Notes: a model not told the origin generated them from the letters alone. A stretch of 57,600 nucleotides of DNA from UBA7683 sp964397855 (GCA_964397855.1 CAYNKQ010000005.1:1-57600); one strand, 5' to 3'. Counted from the stretch's first letter, positions 15,906-24,829 are shown. Numbers and translations are program-made.

Positions 15906-16478
15906 ATGAGCAACTACGAACCGAAAATACTAGAGAGAACTCAGTTTGGAAATCCAATATTGCAGGTTCCGGCTAGGATTGTCAGCTTGGCGGACATTAT
16001 GTCTCCGGCTGTTCAGAATCTGATTGCTGATATTGCGCATACGTTGTCGTCAAGGAATTACGGCGTCGGACTAGCTGCACCCCAGGTTGGTAAATCAGTC
16101 GCGATCAGTGTGATCGATATTCAGCCGAATAATAAAGACCGCAAGCCTGCGAAAGCTTTCACACAGGTAATTATTAACCCTGAGGTAGTTGAGGGCATTG
16201 GCGAGAAGGCTGCTATGTGGGAAGGTTGCTTAAGTTTTGGCGCAAAGGTTTCTCCTGTGTTCGCGCAAACAATGCGCTACAAGAAGATCAGAGTAAAGTT
16301 TTACGATCAAAATGCAACACTGCATGAAGAAACCCTTGAAGGCCTCCCGGCGCATGTTTTTCAACACGAGACCGATCACTTAAATGGCATATTATTCCCA
16401 CAGCGGGTCAAAGATCACTCAACTTGGATGAATGCCAGTGAATACCGAAAAATGAAGAAGAAACTCGCAGCCAACTAA
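15906..16478 (+). CDS. def: Peptide deformylase
   Basis: A 190-residue metallohydrolase that removes the formyl group from new proteins. All three motifs are present: GVGLAAPQ (53-60), EGCLS (106-110, metal ligand C108) and HETDH (H154, E155, H158). The C-terminus is short and basic. It is preceded by the repeat-rich region rather than by fmt or priA, its common partners elsewhere. No strong ribosome site is seen before the ATG. Confidence 0.95.
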   Translation: MSNYEPKILERTQFGNPILQVPARIVSLADIMSPAVQNLIADIAHTLSSRNYGVGLAAPQVGKSVAISVIDIQPNNKDRKPAKAFTQVIINPEVVEGIGEKAAMWEGCLSFGAKVSPVFAQTMRYKKIRVKFYDQNATLHEETLEGLPAHVFQHETDHLNGILFPQRVKDHSTWMNASEYRKMKKKLAAN

Positions 16479-16527
16479 ACATATCCAATTTACTTCTGCC
16501 AGGCGCTGCTATATAGTTTGCCCAAAT

Positions 16528-16689
16528 ATGATTTCAAGGCTATTTTTACTTACAGTACTCACCCTAGTAGTTGTTACGATCACTAGAGCTGTAGCGAATG
16601 CCTCTCAGGCAGTGTATTTTCAAGCGCAGCAAACTATGACGGCTCCATACGCCAAAGCACAACTACTTTATGACGAAGCACATAACTAG
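16528..16689 (+). CDS. Small exported peptide, 53 residues
   Basis: The frame starts MISRLFLLTVLTLVVVTITR and has AVANA-S at about 21-26, a good signal peptidase I site (A-x-A). The mature part would be 28 residues, Gln/Ala-rich, with no Cys. A tatatag box lies about 12 bases before the ATG. It fills the gap between def and ppa. No family is recognised. A non-coding origin cannot be excluded, but the signal peptide features are good for such a short frame. Confidence 0.5.
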   Translation: MISRLFLLTVLTLVVVTITRAVANASQAVYFQAQQTMTAPYAKAQLLYDEAHN

Positions 16690-16746
16690 CACGTATGTTG
16701 TGGGACCATTATTTGGTACAATGTGTAGAAGAAAATAAGGAGTAAG

Positions 16747-17277
16747 ATGGCAGATTTTAATGTAGTATTTGATGCGGGTGATGTGGACGGCGGTGTAATT
16801 ACAGTTGTAAATGAGATTGGAGTTGGTTCAAAATTAAAAGTTGAATGGGATCGCAAGAAGGCTGTGTTCGTACTTGATCGTGTTGAGCCTGGTATTTTTG
16901 CAAAGCCTTGCAACTACGGGTTTATTCCTCAAACTCTCGATGACGACGGCGACGAACTTGACGCACTTATTATCTGCTCAGAAGAAATTGCCACGGGTGT
17001 TGTTCTCGAAGCTCGCATAATCGGAATTATGAATTTTGAAGACGATGGCGAAATGGATCATAAGGTTGTAGTTGTGCCTGCTGATGATCGCGATACTGGT
17101 GATGCGATAACTTCACTTGAAGATCTTCCAAAAGGTACCCTGGCGCAGCTTGAACATCACTTTACTCACTATAAAGACTTAAAGAAGCCTGGCTCAACCA
17201 AAGTGCTCGGCTGGGGCAGTATCGAAGAAGCAAAAGCTACAATTAAAGAATGTCAGGTTCGCTGGACTGAGCAGTAA
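16747..17277 (+). CDS. ppa: Inorganic pyrophosphatase (soluble, family I)
   Basis: A 176-residue enzyme that splits pyrophosphate released by biosynthesis, with two or more magnesium ions. The signature DGDELD (67-72) follows CNYGFIPQT, and the second acidic cluster VPADDRD is present. The length is normal for a bacterial hexameric enzyme. An AAGGAG ribosome site and a TACAAT box upstream support the start. The Nudix gene begins 8 bases after its stop and is probably co-transcribed. Confidence 0.96.
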   Translation: MADFNVVFDAGDVDGGVITVVNEIGVGSKLKVEWDRKKAVFVLDRVEPGIFAKPCNYGFIPQTLDDDGDELDALIICSEEIATGVVLEARIIGIMNFEDDGEMDHKVVVVPADDRDTGDAITSLEDLPKGTLAQLEHHFTHYKDLKKPGSTKVLGWGSIEEAKATIKECQVRWTEQ

Positions 17278-17285
17278 GGGCAACT

Positions 17286-17702
17286 ATGAAGACTCGTATA
17301 GTTGCAAAAACCGTCGTCTTTAATAGTGAAGGTAGTGTACTGCTTCTACGCCGCAGCGGTACTGACACACGAAGACCACACCAGTGGGATCTGCCAGGTG
17401 GCGAGGTAGACGACGGCGAAGATTTTGTGCAAGCTATTGTTCGCGAAGCTCGTGAAGAAGCTGGTATTAATGTCGTGACAAATCCGAGAAGTTTAGTATT
17501 TAGTGAAACGCTGGTAGCAGATTTGAATGTAGTTTTTCTGATCTTTGTCTCTACGACTAGTGATGATTCAGTCGCTCTAAGTTCCGAACATGAAGAATTC
17601 ACGTGGCTGCCACTCGGCGAGGCATTGAGTGCAATTGAATATGATCGACATAAACGTGCCTTGGCTCATATTCTAGATAACAATCTTCAGCCCAACCTCT
17701 GA
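17286..17702 (+). CDS. Nudix hydrolase
   Basis: A 138-residue protein with a complete Nudix box: G39-x5-E45-x7-R53-E54-x2-E57-E58-x-G60-I61. It hydrolyses nucleoside diphosphates linked to another group; the substrate is not predictable. WDLPGGE before the box and EEFTWLPLGEAL toward the C-terminus resemble MutT/NTP-pyrophosphohydrolase types. It follows ppa directly, and Nudix enzymes release phosphate or pyrophosphate, so the pairing is sensible. Confidence 0.92.
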   Translation: MKTRIVAKTVVFNSEGSVLLLRRSGTDTRRPHQWDLPGGEVDDGEDFVQAIVREAREEAGINVVTNPRSLVFSETLVADLNVVFLIFVSTTSDDSVALSSEHEEFTWLPLGEALSAIEYDRHKRALAHILDNNLQPNL

Positions 17703-17799
17703 GAAGTCTTCGAATGTCACTACATCTTGGCTGCCTCGGAGTTTAGAATATTTATCAAGCAAGAGCTGGGCGTCGACAAAAGCAAAATGGGGCAGTCTT

Positions 17800-18426
17800 T
17801 TAGTTGCCCTGCGAATATACGTTGAGTAGTACCCTTGAGCCATCAGGGACAGTATATGCCTCGTGTGGAACTGACGTTAGTATCGGGGTAGTCTCGGTTG
17901 GGTCGGTAACATTAACTGCTTCGACAAACGACCCGTTAATAATAACAAGCTGCCGTGAAGCAATCGCAATTTCTTCAGGCTTGGCGGGGTCAATATAGAT
18001 TCGGTATTGTTCACCGCTGAGATCTTCATAAAAATATTCTTGTTCACTTGGGTGAGCCAAGACTGTGTAGTGCGAAGCCTTCTCGACTGCAAAGTTTCCT
18101 AAAAAGGTGTGCCCACTTTGGGTGTCAATATGCATGTACAGCGACTCGGAAGTACGATCGATATCAACAATTGGAGCACCGCTGTTATCTTTTGTTGTAG
18201 CACTTAATTCCAAGAAGAAGGCGCCCACTGATGTGACGTCTTCGTGGTGACTCATTCTATCAGAACTGAGTACTGCCTCTTCTAACTCTTCAGTAAAACA
18301 GTCATCAATAGGTTGGTGGCTCGGCTGTTCATACACGAACGTTTGAATGCCATCCCAGCCGTCTGGTGTAATTAACCTGCCTTTGAGGTGTTCGTACTTT
18401 TCAAATATCTCAGCATGAGCCAACAT
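17800..18426 (-). CDS. Conserved-looking protein of unknown function, 208 residues
   Basis: An acidic soluble protein with no recognised domain; the segments TFLGNFAVEKASHYTVL and YIDPAKPEEIAI suggest mostly beta structure. I place the start at the ATG at 18426 (MLAHAEIF) because the longer frame would begin upstream of a good promoter on the same strand (TTGACT, 18-base spacer, TATAAT) whose -10 box ends 9 bases before that ATG. It is convergent with the Nudix gene and divergent from gap. Confidence 0.7.
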   Translation of the reverse strand: MLAHAEIFEKYEHLKGRLITPDGWDGIQTFVYEQPSHQPIDDCFTEELEEAVLSSDRMSHHEDVTSVGAFFLELSATTKDNSGAPIVDIDRTSESLYMHIDTQSGHTFLGNFAVEKASHYTVLAHPSEQEYFYEDLSGEQYRIYIDPAKPEEIAIASRQLVIINGSFVEAVNVTDPTETTPILTSVPHEAYTVPDGSRVLLNVYSQGN

Positions 18427-18435
18427 TATACTTAA

Positions 18436-18465
18436 ATTATAACATAATAGCTGTATTAAAGTCAA
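18436..18465 (-). promoter_or_regulatory. Sigma-70-type promoter of the 208-residue gene
   Basis: On the minus strand TTGACT (18465-18460) and TATAAT (18441-18436) are separated by 18 bases. Transcription would start at or next to the ATG, giving a leaderless mRNA. Confidence 0.7.
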
Positions 18466-18566
18466 ATGGCTTGTCATCTAAAGCTTAAGCAGTATATACT
18501 AAACTAGATAAACTGATCAGACTCTGGGCAAAGCCTGAAGGGGACGATTCTTAACGGAGGGTGAAG

Positions 18567-19592
18567 ATGACTAAAGTACGAGTAGCTATTAACGGGTTCG
18601 GACGAATAGGACGCAACGCGTTTAAGATTTTACACGCACGTAACGATGTAGAGGTTGTTGCAATTAATGATTTAACAGATAACAAAACGTTGGCACACCT
18701 GCTAAAATACGATTCAAATTATCCTGGTCATGATTGGTACGAATCAATTGACTACACTGACGACGGTATTACTGTAGATGGCAATAAGGTACTCGTATTT
18801 GCAGAAAAAGAACCAGCTGGTCTTCCTTGGGGTGCTCACGATATTGATGTTGTTATTGAATCAACTGGATTCTTTGTCGATCCAGCACTCGCACGAGCTC
18901 ACATTGAAGGTGGCGGTGCTAAAAAAGTCGTAATCTCAGCACCTGCTAAAGGCGAGGGCGCTCAGACTATTGTCCTTGGTGTGAACGACGATGATATTAA
19001 AGCTGTTGGTGACGTTTATAGTAATGCGAGTTGTACCACCAACTGTATTACCCCAGTGATGGCAGTTTTAGAAGCAAACTTTGGCATTGAAAAGGCCATG
19101 ATGACAACTGTGCATAGCTATACTGCAAGCCAGAAGCTACAAGACGCTCCTGCTAAAGATCTACGCGAAGCACGCGCTGCTGCAGAGAACATTGTACCAA
19201 CAACTACTGGCGCATCTATAGCGGCTGCAAAAGCATTGCCCGCACTTGAAGGTGTATTTGGTGGCATGAGTGTACGTGTACCAACTCCAGTAGTGTCACT
19301 TTCTGATTTCGTCGTGGTAACAAAGCGTGACGTGACTGTTGAAGAGGTTAACGAGGTCTTCAAGAAGGCTGCAACCGAACCGTTCTACCAAGGTATCTTG
19401 GCTGCAACTGAAGAAGAGCTTGTTTCTTCTGACTACATTGGCAACAGTCATTCAGCAATTGTTGATCTTAAACTTACTAACGTGGTTGCCGGTAACTTAC
19501 TTAAGGTCGTGGCTTGGTACGACAACGAATGGGGTTATTCTAACCGCTTAGTTGAACTTACTGTTGATCTTGGGAAATCACTACAGAAATAG
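18567..19592 (+). CDS. gap: Glyceraldehyde-3-phosphate dehydrogenase
   Basis: A 341-residue NAD-type GAPDH that oxidises glyceraldehyde 3-phosphate to 1,3-bisphosphoglycerate. It has the N-terminal NGFGRIGR Rossmann motif, the active site ASCTTNC and the C-terminal WYDNEWGYSNRL. I used the ATG at 18567, preceded by GGAGG, rather than the in-frame GTG two codons earlier. It leads a sugar-phosphate cluster (rpiB, rpe, split transketolase, fba, PfkB). A REP-like hairpin lies 8 bases after its stop. Confidence 0.97.
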   Translation: MTKVRVAINGFGRIGRNAFKILHARNDVEVVAINDLTDNKTLAHLLKYDSNYPGHDWYESIDYTDDGITVDGNKVLVFAEKEPAGLPWGAHDIDVVIESTGFFVDPALARAHIEGGGAKKVVISAPAKGEGAQTIVLGVNDDDIKAVGDVYSNASCTTNCITPVMAVLEANFGIEKAMMTTVHSYTASQKLQDAPAKDLREARAAAENIVPTTTGASIAAAKALPALEGVFGGMSVRVPTPVVSLSDFVVVTKRDVTVEEVNEVFKKAATEPFYQGILAATEEELVSSDYIGNSHSAIVDLKLTNVVAGNLLKVVAWYDNEWGYSNRLVELTVDLGKSLQK

Positions 19593-19599
19593 ACTCACT

Positions 19600-19625
19600 G
19601 TCACCCTGAATTTATTTCAGGGTCT
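19600..19625 (+). repeat. REP-like hairpin downstream of gap
   Basis: gtcaccctgaa-type sequence with the stem accctgaa (19603-19610) and ttcagggt (19616-19623). It has the gtca....ggtct layout of the other REP-like hairpins but a different stem. It could stabilise the gap mRNA 3' end; there is no T-run for termination. Confidence 0.65.
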
Positions 19626-19656
19626 AGCAGTATTCAAAAGGAGATCTTGAAATACA

Positions 19657-20103
19657 ATGAAGATATATCTTGGTTCTGATCATGGAGGATTTGATCTCAA
19701 GCAGCTACTGATTCACTATCTTAGTGTTAAATCTGGGTATGATGTTGAAGACGTTGGCGATGAAAGACCTGATCCTGAAGATGACTTTCCTGTTTTTGCA
19801 GCTAGAGCAGCTCGAAAGCTGCTAGAGAGTAAAGATCCCGACCCACGAGCAATACTTATATGTAGGGGCGGGCAAGGAATGGCTATGGCCGCAAACCGCT
19901 TTAAAGGCATTCGGGCAGTCGTTTGTTGGAGCGAGGAGTCTGCTCGGATGACGCGTTTTGATAACGACAGCAACGTACTGTGCCTGCCAGCGGACACACT
20001 TTCTGTAGACGAAGTAAAAGACATTGTTCATATTTGGCTTAACACTGAATTTAGTAAAGCCACTCGCTTTGTGCGCCGTAATAACGAGCTCGACCAACTT
20101 TAG
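19657..20103 (+). CDS. rpiB: RpiB/LacA/LacB-family sugar-phosphate isomerase
   Basis: A 148-residue protein matching ribose-5-phosphate isomerase B: YLGSDHGGFDLK at the start, LICRGGQGMAMAANRFKGIRA in the middle and DNDSNVLCLPA after it. The active-site Cys in ILIC is kept. The usual CGTGxG is CRGGQG, and the usual HND motif, whose His opens the sugar ring in E. coli RpiB, is DND here, so chemistry or substrate may differ. Its position between gap and rpe supports pentose-phosphate isomerisation. Confidence 0.87.
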   Translation: MKIYLGSDHGGFDLKQLLIHYLSVKSGYDVEDVGDERPDPEDDFPVFAARAARKLLESKDPDPRAILICRGGQGMAMAANRFKGIRAVVCWSEESARMTRFDNDSNVLCLPADTLSVDEVKDIVHIWLNTEFSKATRFVRRNNELDQL

Positions 20104-20143
20104 CTGCGCAGGGCTATGGCCAGAATGATATAATCCGTATAGT

Positions 20144-20776
20144 ATGCCAATCATAGTACCAACCATTACAGCCGAGAACGCACATGTGTATCGTGATCAA
20201 ATTGAACGTGTGCAGGGTTTTGCTCCACGTATCCATATTGACTTGATGGACGGAATATTCACGCCCAATAAGAGTACAGATGTAGCTAGTGTGTGGTGGC
20301 CAGAAGAAATTGAAGCCGATATACACATTATGTATCAAAAACCACAAGATGAGATTGAAGCGCTCATAAAGCTTAAGCCTCGCGCAGTTATTATCCACGC
20401 CGAGAGTGATGCAGATATACCCCTGGTGGCAGGCCAGCTCAACGCTGTGGATATTGCCTGTGGTTTAGTAGTGTTTCCGGAAACAACCATTGAATCTGTT
20501 AAAGGTATACTTCCGTTTGTGCAACAGCTGCTTATATTTAGTGGTAATCTTGGGCACCAAGGTGGTAGCGTTGCAAATCTTGATTTGCTTAGTAAGGTGA
20601 ACGAAGCAAAGCTTGTTAATCCAGAGCTAGAAATAGCCTGGGACGGTGGTGTTAATAAAGAAAATATCGCGCAGCTCGCAGCAGCCGGAGTTGATGTTAT
20701 AAATGTGGGTGGCGCGGTGCAACTGGCGCCAGATGCAGGGCTTGCATACAACGCCCTCAAGACGCTATTACCATAA
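20144..20776 (+). CDS. rpe: Ribulose-phosphate 3-epimerase-like TIM barrel
   Basis: A 210-residue TIM-barrel protein. It keeps RIHIDLMDGIFTPN (H31, D33, D36), a second metal-type His in ADIHIM (H61), a divergent LIFSGNLGHQGG in place of the usual MTVNPGFGGQ, and AWDGGVN with the C-terminal catalytic Asp. The N-terminal serine motif is replaced by VPTI. The residues needed for metal-dependent epimerisation are present but the protein is divergent. A TATAAT box lies 9 bases before the ATG. The context (rpiB, transketolase) supports the function. Confidence 0.85.
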   Translation: MPIIVPTITAENAHVYRDQIERVQGFAPRIHIDLMDGIFTPNKSTDVASVWWPEEIEADIHIMYQKPQDEIEALIKLKPRAVIIHAESDADIPLVAGQLNAVDIACGLVVFPETTIESVKGILPFVQQLLIFSGNLGHQGGSVANLDLLSKVNEAKLVNPELEIAWDGGVNKENIAQLAAAGVDVINVGGAVQLAPDAGLAYNALKTLLP

Positions 20777-20911
20777 ACGTCTTCAAAGAAAAAGCTTGTT
20801 AGTTAGTTTTTAAAGCTCTAGAATGAATCGCTGTGCCTCAGAGAATATTTGAGACATTCTTAATACGCTTATGATATACTTTTAACTAAGAAAAGAGGGT
20901 AGATTACTTTA

Positions 20912-21775
20912 ATGGGGAAGCAACGAACATATACCATTCCACAGCTTGAAAAGATAGCAAACGATATTCGTAAAGACATTATAAAAACACTCGAACATGC
21001 AGGAAGCGGGCATTCAGCGGGCCCTTTGGGGTTGGCTGATATTTTTACAGCACTGTACTTTGATATTTTGAAATACGATGTCAAGAACCCTTCGTGGGAA
21101 GACAGAGATCTTATTGTTCTTTCTAACGGACACACTGTGCCGGTTCAGTACGTAACAATGGCTCATGCCGGATTCTTTGATAAAAAAGAACTACTAACGT
21201 TGCGTCAATACGGCTCACGTCTGCAAGGGCATCCTGAGCGCACTAAGCTGCCCGGCATGGAAACCACCAGCGGCCCACTTGGCTCAGGCTTAAGTCAGGC
21301 AGCAGGTATGTCGTATGCAATGCGCATTAATGACGAACACCACCGCTGGGTATACTGCGTCATGGGTGATGGCGAACTTAACGAAGGTAATATCTGGGAA
21401 GCCGCTATGTTTGCTGGCAAATATAAGCTGCATAATCTCATTGGCATTATTGATCGTAACAACATTCAGATTGACGGAACTACTGAAGACGTAATGCCAC
21501 TCGAGAATCTCAAAGGTAAATGGGAAAGCTTTGGCTGGCATGTTGTTGAAGTTGATGGTCATAACATTGAGAGTGTCATTGACGCGTGTTCGATGGCGCG
21601 CGCTATTACTGAACGGCCAACTATGATTATCGCTCACACGGTGCCTGGTAAAGGTGTGCCTTTTATGGAATACGATTTCCATTGGCACGGAGCACCACCA
21701 AACTCAGAGCAAGCAAAAACTGCACTAAAGAAGCTTCGCTCACTTGACGGAAAAATTAGAGGTGAACATGAATAG
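20912..21775 (+). CDS. Transketolase, N-terminal (TPP-binding) subunit
   Basis: A 287-residue protein equal to the first domain of transketolase: GSGHSAGPLG (31-40), NGH, GPLGSGLSQAAGMSYA, and the TPP/magnesium motif GDGELNEGNIWEA (from about 152) followed by DRNN. With the C-terminal subunit encoded 108 bases downstream it should form an active transketolase moving two-carbon units between sugar phosphates. Split transketolases occur in many bacteria and archaea. An AGAGGG ribosome site precedes the ATG. Confidence 0.94.
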   Translation: MGKQRTYTIPQLEKIANDIRKDIIKTLEHAGSGHSAGPLGLADIFTALYFDILKYDVKNPSWEDRDLIVLSNGHTVPVQYVTMAHAGFFDKKELLTLRQYGSRLQGHPERTKLPGMETTSGPLGSGLSQAAGMSYAMRINDEHHRWVYCVMGDGELNEGNIWEAAMFAGKYKLHNLIGIIDRNNIQIDGTTEDVMPLENLKGKWESFGWHVVEVDGHNIESVIDACSMARAITERPTMIIAHTVPGKGVPFMEYDFHWHGAPPNSEQAKTALKKLRSLDGKIRGEHE

Positions 21776-21785
21776 GGCGGTAATA

Positions 21786-21834
21786 AGCAAGAAGCAAGAA
21801 GTAAAAAGTAAAAAGCCAGGGGCAAGAAGCAGCG
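21786..21834 (+). repeat. Imperfect 7-base tandem repeat between the transketolase halves
   Basis: Seven units in phase: agcaaga twice, agtaaaa twice, then agccagg, ggcaaga and agcagcg. It lies wholly in the 108-base gap. All-purine units with stepwise changes suggest slippage growth followed by decay. Confidence 0.65.
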
Positions 21835-21883
21835 ATTTCGCCAGCCGAGGTATCGTTGAAGGATCTAGTTTAGGAGTAGTCTC

Positions 21884-22858
21884 ATGAGTAACGCGTATAT
21901 TGTAGATCAGATTGGCGATAACGCCATAGAGCAAGAGCCAATTAGGAAAGGTTTCGGCAGGGGCCTTAAAGCGGCTGGTGAGGCTAACGAAGATGTTGTT
22001 GCCCTGTGTGCCGACTTAACAGATTCCACCCAGATGAGTTTATTCAGAGATGCATTTCCGCTTAGATTTATTCAGATTGGCGTTGCTGAGCAGAATCTGG
22101 TTACCGTTTCGAGTGGCATGGCGGCTATGGGTAAGATTCCATTCTGTTCAAGCTACGCGGCCTTTATGCCCGGACGTTGTTGGGAGCAAATTAGAACAAC
22201 TATCTGCTTGAACGATCGACCAGTCAAATTAGTTGGTTCGCATGCTGGGATTTCAGTTGGTCCAGATGGCGCTACACACCAAATGCTTGAGGATATAGCA
22301 ATTATGCGAACGCTGCCAAATATGGTGGTTATCTCTCCTTGTGACAGCAAAGAAGCCGAAAAGGCCACAGTTGCCATGGCGGAAGACTCTCGACCCAACT
22401 ACTTGCGCCTCGCGCGTGAAGCCACGCCAGTATTCACTACCGATAGAACACCCTTTGAAATCGGCAAGGCTCAGGTGTTTAGAGAAGGTACAGATGTCAC
22501 AATTGTTGCAACCGGAACAATGACGTATCAGGCGATGGTGGCTGCTGAAAATCTTGCCAAAGATGGTATCTCGGCAGAAGTTGTGCACTGTGCAACAATA
22601 AAACCTTTGGACGAAAAGACAATTCTGCAGAGTGCTCGAAAAACCGGAAAAGTTATCACCGCTGAAGAGGCGCAGGTTACTGGTGGCCTTGGTGGCGCAG
22701 TTGCGGAACTTCTAAGCGAGAACCATCCAGCTCCACTTAAGCGAATCGGTGTTAAAGATCGTTTCGGCGAAAGCGGAAAGCCAGATGAGCTCCTTCGAGC
22801 GTTTGGGTTAACACACACACACATTACATTAGCTGTTCATGAAATAATTGAAAAATAA
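21884..22858 (+). CDS. Transketolase, C-terminal subunit
   Basis: A 324-residue protein containing the pyrimidine-binding and C-terminal domains of transketolase. RFIQIGVAEQNLVTVSSGMA carries the glutamate that activates TPP, CSSYAAFMPGRCWEQIR follows, and the C-terminal domain begins near GTDVTIVATGTM. It pairs with the N-terminal subunit upstream. The ATG follows AGGAG. The fba gene starts 10 bases after its stop. Confidence 0.94.
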   Translation: MSNAYIVDQIGDNAIEQEPIRKGFGRGLKAAGEANEDVVALCADLTDSTQMSLFRDAFPLRFIQIGVAEQNLVTVSSGMAAMGKIPFCSSYAAFMPGRCWEQIRTTICLNDRPVKLVGSHAGISVGPDGATHQMLEDIAIMRTLPNMVVISPCDSKEAEKATVAMAEDSRPNYLRLAREATPVFTTDRTPFEIGKAQVFREGTDVTIVATGTMTYQAMVAAENLAKDGISAEVVHCATIKPLDEKTILQSARKTGKVITAEEAQVTGGLGGAVAELLSENHPAPLKRIGVKDRFGESGKPDELLRAFGLTHTHITLAVHEIIEK

Positions 22859-22868
22859 AGGACATTAC

Positions 22869-23780
22869 ATGGGACTTACCGTAAAACAGATTAGAGAAAA
22901 TTGTATCCGTGCTCGACATCTTATGCAGCGTAGCCGCCAGCAGAAGTTTGCCGTAGGTGCGTTCAATATAGACAATCAAGAAACACTTATTGCTGTGTGC
23001 CGAGCGGCACAGGCTAAAAATTCACCAGTACTTGTGGAAGTTAGCCAAGGTGAAGTTGATGCGCTGGGTATCGACAATATTCGTGACCTTGTTGACAACT
23101 ACAAGGTTGAATACGGTATCGAAATGTATATCAATCTGGACCATAGTCCAACGGTTGAAGGTGCAAAGCGTGGTATTGATGCTGGATTTGAATTTATTCA
23201 CATTGACATCTCTCAAGCTCGGCACGATGCTACTGATGAAGAAATCATTAATGAAACCAAAGAAATCGTAGAATACGCTAAGTTTACAGGCGCAATTGTT
23301 GAGAGTGAGCCACACTACTTTGGCGGCTCGTCAAATGTTCACACAGAAGACATCAACTACGATGAAATTAAGAAGACATTTTCAACCCCACTTGGTGCAA
23401 AAGATTTCGTTATGAGCACTGGTGTTGATACGTTTGCTGCAGCTATTGGTAACCTGCACGGTAAATACCCGGTACCAAAAGTGCTTGATCTCGAACTTCT
23501 AAAAAAACTTCGTGGCTCACTGGATTGCAATATAAGCCTACACGGTGGTTCGGGCACGCCGCTCCACTACTTTGAAGAGGCAGCCAAGATTGGCGCTAGT
23601 AAGGTGAATATCAATACTGATATGAGAATTGTATTTAGAGACACGCTTGAAAAAGTACTTGCGGACAACCCAACTGAATATGCTGTTGTGAAGCTTATGC
23701 CAACAGTCTACGAGGCAGTCCAGAAAGTTGTAGAAGAAAAAATTGAAGCATTTGGTAGTGCCAATAAAGCAGTTATATAA
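22869..23780 (+). CDS. fba: Class II fructose-bisphosphate aldolase family protein
   Basis: A 303-residue zinc-dependent aldolase. It has FAVGAFNIDNQET, the zinc-ligand region YINLDHSPTVEGAKRGIDAGFEF, a VESEPH segment corresponding to the VEGELG motif, AIGNLHGKYP and LHGGSG followed by INTDMR. It should cleave or form fructose 1,6-bisphosphate; tagatose-bisphosphate aldolase is a close alternative. I used the ATG at 22869, preceded by AAAGGA, not the in-frame TTG that overlaps the transketolase gene. It links triose phosphates to the pentose-phosphate genes beside it. Confidence 0.9.
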   Translation: MGLTVKQIRENCIRARHLMQRSRQQKFAVGAFNIDNQETLIAVCRAAQAKNSPVLVEVSQGEVDALGIDNIRDLVDNYKVEYGIEMYINLDHSPTVEGAKRGIDAGFEFIHIDISQARHDATDEEIINETKEIVEYAKFTGAIVESEPHYFGGSSNVHTEDINYDEIKKTFSTPLGAKDFVMSTGVDTFAAAIGNLHGKYPVPKVLDLELLKKLRGSLDCNISLHGGSGTPLHYFEEAAKIGASKVNINTDMRIVFRDTLEKVLADNPTEYAVVKLMPTVYEAVQKVVEEKIEAFGSANKAVI

Positions 23781-23808
23781 GACACAAGAGATTTGATATA
23801 CTATGCCC

Positions 23809-24765
23809 ATGATTAAACCGGTTATGATTTGTATTGGTAAAGCGGGACAAGATACCTTTTTGGAAGGTGAAGTATTTAAGCCACTTAAAGACAAGGGTGT
23901 GTTTTACGAGCACATAAAGCTCGGCGAAAAGTTTTATGTGGATAATGCTACATTTTCAACTGGTGGCAACTCCGCGAACGCTGCTGTTACGTTTGCTAGG
24001 CAGCATCTCGAGGTTAAATTTATTAGTGTGGTTGGTGATGATCCGGCGGGTCAAGCGATTGTTCGGGCGCTTGATGACGAACATATTGATACTTCAGGTG
24101 TGGTAGTGGACCCTGAGCTTAAATCAAGTTTTTCAACTATTATGCTTGCACCGAGCGGTGAACGTACAATACTTGATTATCCCGGAACGGCTAGGCTCAA
24201 AGCCGAGCATGTCGACCTAGAAAAACTTGACTGCGATTGGCTCTATATTTCATCGGTTGGTTCAATGCCGCTTTTAAAAAAGATCATGAAGGCTGCGCAT
24301 CAAAACGGCGTTAAAATTGCGTTTAATCCAGCTAGTTTTGAACTAAAACACCTACAGGAATGTGCAGATCTACTTGATTATGTAACCTTGTTTGCGGTTA
24401 ATAAAGAAGAGGCTCAGTTATTTGTAGACGGAACAACTATACAGGCGCTGGCTAAAAATCTTGTGGAATCAGTTAAGTATGTCTTGGTTAGTGACGGCCC
24501 AAGAGGAGCTGTTGCGAGTGATGGCATGAAACTCGTTACAGCGGGAATGTATGAAGACGTGCCGGTAAAAGATCGTACTGGTGCTGGAGATGCGTTCACT
24601 AGCGGCTTTGTGGTGCAAATTGCTCAGGGAAAAGAGCTAGAGCATGCCATAGTATTTGCGAGTGCAAATTCTACTAGTGTTGTTGGTAAGATTGGTGCCA
24701 AGGTTGGGATCCTTCATGGTTCTCCAAGACTTCACGATATGCCGCTCACTGTTAAATCACTGTAA
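23809..24765 (+). CDS. PfkB-family carbohydrate kinase
   Basis: A 318-residue ribokinase-fold kinase with GGNSANAAV (52-60), VGDDPAGQ and the ATP/catalytic motif DRTGAGDAFTSG (about 255-266). The family phosphorylates ribose, fructose, fructose 6-phosphate and others. Next to fba and the pentose-phosphate genes, a phosphofructokinase-like role is possible but not proven. A TATACT box directly abuts the first ATG at 23803, so I prefer the ATG at 23809, six bases beyond the box. Confidence 0.88.
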   Translation: MIKPVMICIGKAGQDTFLEGEVFKPLKDKGVFYEHIKLGEKFYVDNATFSTGGNSANAAVTFARQHLEVKFISVVGDDPAGQAIVRALDDEHIDTSGVVVDPELKSSFSTIMLAPSGERTILDYPGTARLKAEHVDLEKLDCDWLYISSVGSMPLLKKIMKAAHQNGVKIAFNPASFELKHLQECADLLDYVTLFAVNKEEAQLFVDGTTIQALAKNLVESVKYVLVSDGPRGAVASDGMKLVTAGMYEDVPVKDRTGAGDAFTSGFVVQIAQGKELEHAIVFASANSTSVVGKIGAKVGILHGSPRLHDMPLTVKSL

Positions 24766-24829
24766 TGACAGAAATTTGGTTCTAAGGTATACTCATAAGC
24801 GTAAGCATTAATAAAAGAAGCAGAGCAAA

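Noticed and set aside
19600..19625. Hairpin after gap as a Rho-independent terminator
   Set aside because: The stem is good but no T-run follows; it matches the REP-like repeat layout better.
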